DNA of 12,124 nt, taken from JAMBLL01 sp036985935 (GTDB lineage Bacteria > Actinomycetota > Acidimicrobiia > Spongiisociales > UBA5794). The notes under the pieces were generated by a model. The model was given only the letters and a program-made list of their open reading frames with translations. It was not told the DNA's origin and ran no database searches. Positions 1-6,316 of the stretch are shown here, one piece after another. The number at the start of each line of letters is the position of its first letter. Position 1 is the first letter of the stretch. A program made the translations under genes and the position numbers. The stretch is from NCBI GenBank assembly GCA_036985935.1, contig BTQP01000043.1, forward strand, positions 1 to 12,124. The letters run 5' to 3'.

Positions 1-101
1 GCAGGGGTCTTCCCGTGCGTGGACAGCGGACGCACACCAACGCTCGAACACGCAAAGGCAAGCGCGTCGCAATCGCCGGTAAGAAGAAGGTCACGAAGTA
101 A
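1..101 (+). CDS. rpsM: 30S ribosomal protein S13, C-terminal end (partial)
   Basis: Only the last 32 codons are present, read from base 3 to the TAA at 99-101. The visible tail (RGLPVRGQRTHTNARTRKGK, then a basic run ending KKKVTK) is the conserved C-terminus of S13. This part sits at the 30S head, where S13 contacts the P-site tRNA and the bridge to the 50S subunit. The stop overlaps the rpsK start by one base (TAATG), so the two are probably translationally coupled. The position directly before rpsK, rpsD and rpoA is the usual one for the actinobacterial alpha operon. The 5' part of the gene lies outside the window. Confidence 0.95.
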   Translation, partial: RGLPVRGQRTHTNARTRKGKRVAIAGKKKVTK

Positions 102-649
102 TGGCCACAGACGAGACACAGTCAGAAACATCACCAGAGGCGCCTACACCAGAGGCGCCTACACCAGCGGTGGAAGCCGAGGCGGTGACCGAAGCCAAAC
201 CAGATCCCGCTCCGGAGCCCACTCCAGGAACTGGAGCTGCGGTCGAGGCTGATCTTGTAGCCGAGGCAGCTGCGGCCCCTCGACGCCGTCGCGGAAAACG
301 CACCATCTCGCACGGTCAGGTACACATCAAAGCTACGTTCAACAACACGATCCTCACCATCACGGACCAGGACGGCAAGGTTGCCGCCTGGACCTCTGGT
401 GGATCCGTTGGATTCAAGGGTTCGCGTAAGTCGACACCGTACGCGGCACAGATCGCAGCAGAACAAGCAGCCCGCAAAGCCGGCGAAATGGGTATGCGGA
501 AGATCGATGTCATCGTTCGAGGCTCCGGGTCCGGCCGCGAGACCGCGATTCGAACACTGCAGAACATGGGTATCGAGATCACCGGAATCAAGGATGTAAC
601 GCCTGTTCCGCACAACGGTGTTCGTCCGAAGAAACGGAAGGGTCGTTAA
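101..649 (+). CDS. rpsK: 30S ribosomal protein S11 with a long acidic N-terminal extension
   Basis: S11 is a platform protein of the small subunit near the mRNA exit and the E site. The core spans about residues 61-182 and contains HIKATFNNTILTITD, GFKGSRKSTPYAAQ, GRETAIRTLQ and the signature DVTPVPHNGVRPKKRKGR. The protein is 182 residues against roughly 125-135 for most S11. The extra 60 residues are rich in Ala, Pro, Glu and Thr, with 13 acidic residues and one lysine. They contain a perfect PEAPT-PEAPT duplication (residues 12-21) and end in the basic run RRRRGKR (61-67). The ATG at 101 overlaps the rpsM stop and has AGAAGG about 10 bases upstream. In-frame GTG codons at residues 24 and 29 could give shorter forms, but nothing starts at the core itself. 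The extension is probably disordered; its role is unknown. Confidence 0.96.
   Translation: MATDETQSETSPEAPTPEAPTPAVEAEAVTEAKPDPAPEPTPGTGAAVEADLVAEAAAAPRRRRGKRTISHGQVHIKATFNNTILTITDQDGKVAAWTSGGSVGFKGSRKSTPYAAQIAAEQAARKAGEMGMRKIDVIVRGSGSGRETAIRTLQNMGIEITGIKDVTPVPHNGVRPKKRKGR
133..167 (+). repeat. 15-bp tandem repeat inside rpsK
   Basis: The unit accagaggcgcctac occurs twice head to tail at 133-147 and 148-162, followed by the first five bases of a third copy. It is in frame and encodes the PEAPT repeat in the S11 extension. Because 15 is a multiple of three, gain or loss of a unit would change extension length without breaking the gene. Confidence 0.95.
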
Positions 650-651
650 CC

Positions 652-1257
652 ATGGCTCGTTATACCGGACCGAGAACCAAGGTAAGTCGCAGGGCTCGTC
701 AGTTGCTCGACGAGAACAAAGCCAAGTACTTTGATCGCAGACCATACCCGCCCGGCCAACACGGTCGTGGGCGAATTCGTGAGTCCCAGTACCAGATCCA
801 GCTCCGCGAGAAGCAGAAGCTGAAGTTCATGTACGGCGTGCTCGAAAAGCAGTTCCGCAGGTACTACAAGAACGCGGCCAAGGCATCAGGGATCACAGGC
901 ACGAATCTGCTGGTCATCCTCGAGACCCGCCTGGACAACGTCGTCTACCGTGCGGGTTTTGCAAGCACCCGTCCCCAGGCTCGCCAGCTCGTGAACCACG
1001 GACATTTCCTTGTCAATGGCAAGAAGGTCGACATCCCGTCGTACCAGGTCCGCGCAGACGACATCGTCACCGTCAAGGAGCGCAGCAAGGAAGTCCTCCC
1101 TATTCAACACGCGATTGACACCGTCGGTCGGACTGTGCCCGAGTGGCTCAAGGTGGAATCCGGAGATCTCACGATCACCGTTGACACCATGCCTGCTCGT
1201 GAACAGATCGACACCGAGATCAAAGAACAACTCATCGTCGAGCTCTACTCCAAGTAG
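652..1257 (+). CDS. rpsD: 30S ribosomal protein S4
   Basis: S4 is a primary 16S rRNA binder that nucleates assembly of the 30S body and takes part in decoding fidelity. At 201 residues it has normal length. The N-terminal part (MARYTGPRTKVSRR, then PYPPGQHGRGR) is followed by the S4 RNA-binding domain at about residues 91-150 (TRLDNVVYRAGFASTRPQAR, then HGHFLVNGKKVDIPSY). The protein has no cysteine, so it is the zinc-free form. The ATG at 652 lies two bases after the rpsK stop, with GGAAGG about 9 bases upstream inside the end of rpsK. In many bacteria S4 represses its own operon at the mRNA level; no such site is obvious here. Confidence 0.97.
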   Translation: MARYTGPRTKVSRRARQLLDENKAKYFDRRPYPPGQHGRGRIRESQYQIQLREKQKLKFMYGVLEKQFRRYYKNAAKASGITGTNLLVILETRLDNVVYRAGFASTRPQARQLVNHGHFLVNGKKVDIPSYQVRADDIVTVKERSKEVLPIQHAIDTVGRTVPEWLKVESGDLTITVDTMPAREQIDTEIKEQLIVELYSK

Positions 1258-1294
1258 ACCCGACGGATCCGTACTACCGAACACAGGAGCGAAC

Positions 1295-2251
1295 GTGCTC
1301 ATCACCCAGCGCCCCACAATTGAAGAGGAACAGCTCACCGACGACCGATCGAAGTTCGTCATCGAGCCTCTCGAGCCAGGATTTGGCTACACGCTCGGCA
1401 ACACCATGCGTCGCACGTTGCTGTCGCGAGTACCGGGTTCAGCTATTACGTCCGTTCGCATAGACGGTGTGCAACATGAGTTTTCCGCCATGGAGGGCGT
1501 TGTTGAAGATGTTGTCGACTTCATCCTCAATCTCAAGCAGGTTGTTCTACGAATCGACGTCGACGAGCCACAGACGATGTATCTGTCTGCAAAAGGCAAA
1601 GGCGATGTGACCGCGGCCGACCTCAAAGCACCAGCCGGCGTCGAGGTTGTGAACGGAGACCTGCACCTGGCAACACTCGCTGCATCTGGCAAGCTCGAGG
1701 TGGAACTGACCGCAGAGCGTGGAGTCGGCTACCGCAGCGCGGACCGCAACAAGAAGAGCGATACCATCGGCGTTATTCCGATCGACTCCATCTTCTCGCC
1801 TGTTCGCAAGGTTGCGTACAGGGTTGAGAGCACACAGGTTGGTCAAAGGATCGACTTCGACAAGCTCGTTCTCGACGTCGAGACGGATTCTTCGATCACA
1901 CCTGCAGAGGGCATTTCCTCAGCTGGAGGCACCCTGAGAAACCTCTTCGAGCTGATCGCGGAGATGGAAGACTACGACGCGCTGGTGCCAGACGATCTCG
2001 CTCCCATAGAAACGTCGGGGCAAGAGCATCTCGATCTGCCGATCGAAGCCCTCGACCTGTCAGAGCGACCCCGCAACTGCCTCCGCCGTGCCCAGGTTCA
2101 CACGGTAGGAGAGCTCATCGAGAAGACGGAGGAAGACCTCCTCAATATCACCAACTTCGGCATGAAGTCCCTCGAAGAAGTTGTCGCCAAGCTCGACGAG
2201 CTCGGTTTCAGCCTCAAGAACTACGCCGACGTTGATGGGAGCGTTGTCTGA
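1295..2251 (+). CDS. rpoA: RNA polymerase alpha subunit
   Basis: This is the alpha subunit, whose dimer starts assembly of core RNA polymerase. The frame stays open far upstream, into rpsD. I place the start at GTG 1295 because AGGAG (1285-1289) lies 5 bases before it and the protein then begins VLITQRPTIEE, as actinobacterial alpha does. It is 318 residues. The N-terminal assembly domain (about 1-225) has FVIEPLEPGFGYTLGNTMRR. The C-terminal DNA-contacting domain (about 244-310) has ERPRNCLRRA, in which R258 corresponds to E. coli R265 and N261 to N268, followed by NFGMKSLEE. These residues bind UP elements and activators. The TGA overlaps the rplQ ATG by one base. Confidence 0.97.
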   Translation: MLITQRPTIEEEQLTDDRSKFVIEPLEPGFGYTLGNTMRRTLLSRVPGSAITSVRIDGVQHEFSAMEGVVEDVVDFILNLKQVVLRIDVDEPQTMYLSAKGKGDVTAADLKAPAGVEVVNGDLHLATLAASGKLEVELTAERGVGYRSADRNKKSDTIGVIPIDSIFSPVRKVAYRVESTQVGQRIDFDKLVLDVETDSSITPAEGISSAGGTLRNLFELIAEMEDYDALVPDDLAPIETSGQEHLDLPIEALDLSERPRNCLRRAQVHTVGELIEKTEEDLLNITNFGMKSLEEVVAKLDELGFSLKNYADVDGSVV

Positions 2252-2601
2252 TGCCACGCCCCAAGAAGGGGCCTCGCCTCGGTGGTAGCCCCTCTCATCA
2301 GCGCAAGATCCTGGCGAACCTCACAGCGTCGCTGATCGAGCACGAAGAGATCACGACGACGTTTGCGAAGGCAAGGATGTTGCGTCCGTACGCAGAGAAG
2401 GTGATCACGAAGGCCCGCCGAGGCGATCTTCATGCAAGGCGGACCATCCTGAAGAAGATCGAGAACAACGAAGTCGTCACAAAGCTGTTCGACGACGTAG
2501 CTCCGCGATACATGGATCGTCCGGGTGGATACACCCGGATCATCAAGCTCGGCCCTCGTCGCGGTGACGGCGCCGAAATGGCGAAGGTGGAATTGGTGTA
2601 G
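2251..2601 (+). CDS. rplQ: 50S ribosomal protein L17
   Basis: L17 lies near the peptide exit tunnel of the 50S subunit. The 116-residue product shows the family pattern from the start: MPRPKKGPRLGGSPSHQRKI, then LIEHEEITTTFAKAR, and the end TRIIKLGPRRGDGAEMAKVE. Its length is normal for the short bacterial form, without the acidic C-terminal tail many actinobacteria carry. The ATG overlaps the rpoA stop (TGATG), which implies translational coupling. It is the last gene of the operon and a strong terminator follows 50 bases later. In many actinobacteria truA comes next; here truA is about 5.5 kb away. Confidence 0.97.
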   Translation: MPRPKKGPRLGGSPSHQRKILANLTASLIEHEEITTTFAKARMLRPYAEKVITKARRGDLHARRTILKKIENNEVVTKLFDDVAPRYMDRPGGYTRIIKLGPRRGDGAEMAKVELV

Positions 2602-2650
2602 GAGCGCCCAGCGCGCAAGAAGCCAACAGCGGCCAGCTCACATCCAGCAG

Positions 2651-2678
2651 AAAGACCGACCCGGCGGGTCGGTCTTTT
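2651..2678. terminator. Intrinsic terminator after rplQ, probably bidirectional
   Basis: Perfect 12-bp arms aaagaccgaccc (2651-2662) and gggtcggtcttt (2666-2677) are separated by a GGC loop, and the descending arm ends in TTTT. It closes the ribosomal operon on the + strand. Because the arms begin with AAA, the minus strand also ends in TTT, so it can serve the convergent small membrane gene that stops at 2719. Confidence 0.9.
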
Positions 2679-2718
2679 CCTTGTGGGGCGTCTGGCGTAG
2701 ACGATGCCTCAGCACGGT

Positions 2719-2946
2719 CTACATGAGGAAGGTACCGAATACCCAATGTATTGCGAGCCTGGCAATCGAAGCTGCCGCCAGTGCAGTGGCCACGTAGAGC
2801 AGGGTCGCCCGTTTGGGGTTTCGAAGGAGGAAGGCACCTGCTCCCGCAAGGGCAGCGAGGACGAGTCCCGGGACCGGAAAGATCACACCCACGAGCAGTG
2901 CGGCGCCGATGCTGGTCCCCGAGACGCGGTCTGGTATCAGGTTCAT
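2719..2946 (-). CDS. Small two- or three-helix membrane protein, unknown function
   Basis: A 75-residue, strongly hydrophobic protein I do not recognise. After the start MNLIPDRVSG come a first hydrophobic segment (about residues 11-42, with inner GVIFPVPGLVLAALAGAGAF), a basic turn LRNPKR, and a second segment (about 47-73) ending WVFGTFLM. The frame is open further upstream, but I choose ATG 2946 because GGAG lies 6 bases before it; in-frame ATGs at 2958 and 2973 have no such site. It converges on rplQ and shares its terminator, and it is divergent from the Nudix gene across about 109 bases. The hydrophobic pattern supports a real protein, but no family assignment is possible by eye. Confidence 0.55.
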   Translation of the reverse strand: MNLIPDRVSGTSIGAALLVGVIFPVPGLVLAALAGAGAFLLRNPKRATLLYVATALAAASIARLAIHWVFGTFLM

Positions 2947-3045
2947 CCGGTACTCCATACGATGTTGTGGCATGTGGTGCTGGTTCACGAAGATGGTACA
3001 GGCGTTCGCCTCGCGGCTGGAAGGGACGGTGTCGGCTGTATGGTC

Positions 3046-3050
3046 GGAGG
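3046..3050 (+). promoter_or_regulatory. Ribosome binding site that decides the Nudix start
   Basis: GGAGG stands 5 bases before GTG 3056. It is the only strong site in this region and favours that GTG over the in-frame GTG at 3089. Confidence 0.55.
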
Positions 3051-3055
3051 ATGCT

Positions 3056-3667
3056 GTGGCACACCGACGATCCGATCGCCCGAACGAGGTGACTGAACAC
3101 AACACCAGCCTTCCCGCCGGCGGTCCGACAGACCTTGAACTTGTCGTGCGGTCGTACCCACCGGACGGCGACCAGTTGTCACACCGTGTCGCACTCGATG
3201 CTCTCGAGTCCGACCGACCGATGTGGCCGCGCTCAGAGTTCGATCCGGGACACTTCACGGCGTCAGGTTTTGTGGCTTCACCTGACGGCACGGCAATGCT
3301 CCTCATCCTTCACGGCAAGCTCGGCCGATGGTTGCAACCGGGCGGGCACGTCGAGTCTGGCGACGACACAGTCGAGGATGTAGTGCGAAGAGAGGTATCT
3401 GAGGAAACCGGTGTCAGAGATATCGAAAGACTCGGTCGATCCCTGCTGCGGATCGACGCACACACGATTCCCCAACATGCCGCCGAACCGGAGCACACGC
3501 ACATCGACCTTGGTATGGGATTCCACGCGTTGGACGAAAAGATCGGGCCACTGGACGAGGTGATCGACGCACGGTGGGTCCGATTCGACGAACTCCATCG
3601 CTACGCCGTCGACAATGCGGTCCTCAAAGGAGCGAGCATGCTGCGAAAGATGGTCGAGGGTGGATGA
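3056..3667 (+). CDS. Nudix hydrolase family protein
   Basis: Nudix enzymes cleave nucleoside diphosphates linked to another moiety, such as oxidised nucleotides, ADP-ribose or NADH; the substrate here cannot be told. The Nudix box is at about residues 103-126 of 203: GGHVESGDDT followed by REVSEETGV. Against the canonical G-x5-E-x7-RE it has Asp for the first Glu and one extra residue before RE. That form is common in actinobacterial members with the LQPGGHVEPGD pattern. The preceding strand (DPGHFTASGFVASPDG) and the later ARWVRFDEL also fit. An N-terminal stretch of about 50 residues precedes the domain. The start is GTG 3056 on ribosome-site grounds; GTG 3089 would give 192 residues. It is convergent with the stress-protein gene, whose stop lies 8 bases away, and no hairpin lies between. 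Confidence 0.88.
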   Translation: MAHRRSDRPNEVTEHNTSLPAGGPTDLELVVRSYPPDGDQLSHRVALDALESDRPMWPRSEFDPGHFTASGFVASPDGTAMLLILHGKLGRWLQPGGHVESGDDTVEDVVRREVSEETGVRDIERLGRSLLRIDAHTIPQHAAEPEHTHIDLGMGFHALDEKIGPLDEVIDARWVRFDELHRYAVDNAVLKGASMLRKMVEGG

Positions 3668-3675
3668 TCGCTGCG

Positions 3676-4140
3676 TCAGCTGTCGGCTTGATAGATCCCT
3701 TGTCGAACGACGACGACGGGGATCGTGGCATCAAGGAGTATTCGACTGACGTGCCTGCCCACCCCATGGCGACCGTGCACTCCAACGACGATCGAATCTG
3801 CATTCACTTCTTTTACGATGTGCCATATGACGTCCGGGAGGTCGCCGAATTCGATTGCATACGTGATGTCGAGATCGGAGGCATCGCCGACCGTCTCCTC
3901 GAACCACGCCCTGACCTCGTTTGTCTTTGCCTCGACGAGCTCTTCGACAACAGATTTCGCATCGGGTTCCTCCCGACGCCTTTGATACCGGTAGGAGATC
4001 GCGTCCCGCGTGTCGATGTCTGTTGACCCGACGACGTGTGCGACGGTCACGGAAGCATCAACCAAGCGTGCCCTACGGATTCCATAGAGGGCGGCGTCGA
4101 GAGATGACTCGGTCAGGTCCGTTGCGATCACGATGCGCAC
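3676..4140 (-). CDS. Universal stress protein (UspA family)
   Basis: A single-domain Usp of 154 residues, a small cytoplasmic alpha/beta protein. It opens VRIVIATDLTESSLDAAL, where the Asp after the first strand is the usual nucleotide-contacting position, and ends ADSIVVGVHGRHGVGRHVSR then IPVVVVRQG. Canonical ATP-binding members have G-x2-G-x9-G(S/T). Here GVHG is present but the G(S/T) is missing, and the segment to the last strand is about 5 residues shorter, so ATP binding is doubtful. The frame is open upstream, but GTG 4140 has GGGGAG (complement of 4148-4153) 7 bases before it. It is divergent from dctQ. Usp genes accompany TRAP transporters elsewhere (TeaD with TeaABC), so a regulatory role for the transporter is plausible inference. 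Confidence 0.88.
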   Translation of the reverse strand: MRIVIATDLTESSLDAALYGIRRARLVDASVTVAHVVGSTDIDTRDAISYRYQRRREEPDAKSVVEELVEAKTNEVRAWFEETVGDASDLDITYAIEFGDLPDVIWHIVKEVNADSIVVGVHGRHGVGRHVSRILLDATIPVVVVRQGIYQADS

Positions 4141-4169
4141 GAATGAGCTCCCCTTGGTTGGTGGGTCTG

Positions 4170-4198
4170 ACCTTACCGCCATGTGATGCATGGGTCGA
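4170..4198 (-). promoter_or_regulatory. Possible promoter of the universal stress gene
   Basis: Read on the minus strand, TCGACC (4193-4198) and TAAGGT (4170-4175) are spaced by 17 bases and would start transcription about 25 bases before the GTG. The -35 matches 4 of 6 and the -10 fits only TAnnnT, so this is weak. Confidence 0.25.
4179..4193. promoter_or_regulatory. Short inverted repeat between usp and dctQ
   Basis: CCATG-TGATG-CATGG has perfect 5-bp arms around a 5-base spacer. It lies in the 99-base divergent region between the stress gene and dctQ, inside the possible usp promoter spacer. An operator is possible, but arms this short can occur by chance. Confidence 0.2.
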
Positions 4199-4239
4199 TG
4201 CTCTCGTCTAATGTGCCTCACAATGGAGATCCGACTGCG

Positions 4240-4896
4240 ATGACAACTGGTGCGCCGACACAGGACACGCAAGAGCCGGCCGGACTCTGGCGTGTCGCAC
4301 TCGGCTATCAGCGTGGCGTAGACTCGCTCAACGAGAAGGCCGGGAACATCACTCCCTACCTCGTCATCATCGTGGTGACGATCGGTTTCGCGAACGTCGT
4401 ACTGCGCTATCTAGGCAGATTCATCGAAACTCGTCTTGTGAACAACTACTGGCTCGAGTCACAGTGGTACCTGTACTCAGCCGTCTTCCTGCTCGGATTC
4501 GGCTACATACTCAAGCACCAGATCAACGTCCGGGTGGATTTCTGGTGGGCGGAGCAGTCCCTCCGTAGGAAGGTCCTGATCGATTTCTGGGGAAATATCA
4601 TCGCTCTCATCCCCTTCTCGGTAATGGCGATCTGGGTGAGTACCAGCTGGGTACTGAGTTCGTTCTCGTCACAGCAAGGCAGGTTCACGACCTGGAAGAT
4701 CTGGACGATCTGGGAGAACAGTCCCGACCCGAGTGGCCTCCCTCGCTCCCCGATAAAGCTGATGATCATCGTCGGTTTCGGCCTGCTTCTGCTCCAGGCC
4801 ATCGCGGAGATGGTGAAGCTGTGGGCTGTGCTGAAGGATCATGAAGACTGGGTGGAGCTTCCGGTCAAACACGATGTACCACAGCGGATCGAATAG
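4240..4896 (+). CDS. dctQ: TRAP transporter small membrane subunit (DctQ family)
   Basis: The small permease subunit of a tripartite ATP-independent periplasmic-type transporter, which pairs with DctM to import solutes using the sodium gradient. At 218 residues it has a 40-residue hydrophilic start and four membrane segments: about 38-60 (PYLVIIVVTIGFANVVLRYL), 77-100, 107-135 and 170-195. The conserved stretch LESQWYLYSAVFLLGFGYIL, followed by KHQINVRVDFW, is typical of the family. The start is ATG 4240, with GGAG (4225-4228) 11 bases upstream; the open frame reaches back to 4183 but without a better site. It is followed by dctM after 12 bases, so the two form an operon. No clear sigma-70 promoter was found upstream. 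Confidence 0.92.
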   Translation: MTTGAPTQDTQEPAGLWRVALGYQRGVDSLNEKAGNITPYLVIIVVTIGFANVVLRYLGRFIETRLVNNYWLESQWYLYSAVFLLGFGYILKHQINVRVDFWWAEQSLRRKVLIDFWGNIIALIPFSVMAIWVSTSWVLSSFSSQQGRFTTWKIWTIWENSPDPSGLPRSPIKLMIIVGFGLLLLQAIAEMVKLWAVLKDHEDWVELPVKHDVPQRIE

Positions 4897-4908
4897 GGAG
4901 GCCGGAGC

Positions 4909-6252
4909 ATGTTGGGTGGTTGGCTGGCTGTCATCATGTTCGTCCTGTTCCTCATCCTGCTGTTGGCGGGCTATCCGGTCGCGTTCTCGTTCGCCGGTAC
5001 CGGCGTTGTCTTCACGATCCTCGGCCTGCTGTTCGGCGTCATCGATGCGAACTTTCTGCGTCTCTTGCCGAACCGGTGGTTTGGTGCGATGTCGGACTTC
5101 ACATTGCTTGCCATCATCTTCTTTGTGTTCATGGGGGCGATATTCGAACGATCGGGACTTGCTGAAGAGCTCCTGACCACGATCGCTATGATCCTCGGCA
5201 GGGTGCCCGGCGGTCTCGCCCTCACGGTCGTGTTCGTCGGTACGTTGCTCGCGGCGGCCACCGGCGTGGTTGCAGCTACCGTCATCGTGATGGGCCTGCT
5301 TGCCCTCCCGGTCATGATCCGGCAAGGTTATGACCACAAATTGGCGACCGGTGTCATCGTTGGCTCAGGAACCATGGCCCAGCTGATCCCGCCAAGTCTC
5401 GTACTCGTACTCCTCGCGGGGGTGGCGGGTGTCTCGGTGGGAGACCTCTTCCTCGGAGCGCTCATACCGGGAATAATCCTGTCCGGCCTCTACGGTGTCT
5501 ACGTGTTCATCGTGGCTGTGAGGCATCCCGAGAAGGCGCCACCCATGAAAGCCGAGGATCGCACACACGAGGGTTGGGCGCTCTTCGGCAAAGCGTTGGT
5601 CGCCGTTGTTCCGCCTCTGTTCTTGATCTTCGCGGTCCTCGGGAGCATCTTCTTCGGTTTCGCCTCGCCGACGGAGGCCGGTGCTGTGGGAGCGTTCGGA
5701 GCCGCTTTCCTCGCGTTCTTGAATCGCAATCTCACGTGGAAGGTCATCAAGGGTTCCGGGCGCGCGACAGCGGACATCACAACCCTTGTGCTGATGATCC
5801 TGTTCGCCTCGACGTTCTTTGCCCTTGTTTTCGACAGGCTGGGGGGTCAGGCGCTCATCACCGGCTGGTTGACAGGGATTCCCGGTGGCAAATGGGGTTT
5901 CATCATCGTGTCGATGATCGCCATCTGGATTCTGGGCATCAATCTCGAGTTCATCGAGATCACGTTCATCGCGATGCCGATTTTCATCCCCGCGGCGATC
6001 GCCCTGGACATCAACCTTGTGTGGTTTCTCGTTCTTGTTGCGATCAACCTCAACATGGCGTTCATTTCGCCACCGGTCGGTTTCTCGTTGTTCTATCTCC
6101 AGAGTGTCGCGCCGCCTGAGGTCAAGACCGGCGATATCCACAAGGGTGCACTGCCGTTCATGGGGCTCCAGGCTGTCGCATTGGTCGTCGTGGCGGCGTT
6201 CCCGATCACGGTCGACTGGCTCATTCAACTGTCGAGAGCCAGCGGCGGTTAG
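4909..6252 (+). CDS. dctM: TRAP transporter large membrane subunit (DctM family)
   Basis: The transport channel subunit of a TRAP system, 447 residues, with about 11-12 hydrophobic segments along its whole length. Family signatures are seen in both halves: GSGTMAQLIPPSLVLVLLAG then GVSVGDLFLGALIPG in the first, and FASPTEAGAVGAFGAAFLAF then LEFIEITFIAMPIFIPAA and MAFISPPVGFSLFYLQ in the second. These repeat motifs line the substrate and sodium sites in the family. The sequence resembles the branch often labelled mannitol/chloroaromatic transport, which works with TakP-type binding proteins, matching the binding protein found here. GGAGG (4897-4901) stands 7 bases before the ATG, directly after the dctQ stop. 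A hairpin terminator follows at 6258. Confidence 0.95.
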   Translation: MLGGWLAVIMFVLFLILLLAGYPVAFSFAGTGVVFTILGLLFGVIDANFLRLLPNRWFGAMSDFTLLAIIFFVFMGAIFERSGLAEELLTTIAMILGRVPGGLALTVVFVGTLLAAATGVVAATVIVMGLLALPVMIRQGYDHKLATGVIVGSGTMAQLIPPSLVLVLLAGVAGVSVGDLFLGALIPGIILSGLYGVYVFIVAVRHPEKAPPMKAEDRTHEGWALFGKALVAVVPPLFLIFAVLGSIFFGFASPTEAGAVGAFGAAFLAFLNRNLTWKVIKGSGRATADITTLVLMILFASTFFALVFDRLGGQALITGWLTGIPGGKWGFIIVSMIAIWILGINLEFIEITFIAMPIFIPAAIALDINLVWFLVLVAINLNMAFISPPVGFSLFYLQSVAPPEVKTGDIHKGALPFMGLQAVALVVVAAFPITVDWLIQLSRASGG

Positions 6253-6257
6253 GAACG

Positions 6258-6296
6258 CAGGAAAGAGGCGGCCCGGAGGCCGCCCCTTTCCTGTTT
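6258..6296. terminator. Shared hairpin terminator between convergent dctM and dctP
   Basis: The arms 6258-6273 and 6278-6293 pair over 15 of 16 positions (one A-C mismatch at 6266/6285) around a CGGA loop, with a GGCGGCC/GGCCGCC core and AAAG/CTTT flanks. A short TTT follows on the + strand. It lies between the facing 3' ends of dctM (6252) and dctP (6317) and can serve both. Confidence 0.85.
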
Positions 6297-6316
6297 CGAG
6301 TTATTTGTCTTGTCCG

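Noticed and set aside
1010..1294. The rpoA frame stays open upstream, allowing a 413-residue protein
   Set aside because: This part overlaps rpsD, is rich in Ser/Arg like a shadow frame, and the AGGAG site plus the VLITQRP start define GTG 1295.
2813..3055. An N-terminal extension of the Nudix protein
   Set aside because: It is arginine-rich, antisense to the small membrane gene, and GGAGG before GTG 3056 gives a better start.
4211..4243. A 10-codon upstream frame overlapping the dctQ start (ATGA)
   Set aside because: It is too short and has no ribosome site; the overlap can arise by chance.
5365..6228. A 287-residue open frame antisense to dctM
   Set aside because: Its composition is extremely rich in Asp, Glu, Arg and His, as expected for the mirror of a hydrophobic gene; there is no domain or ribosome site.
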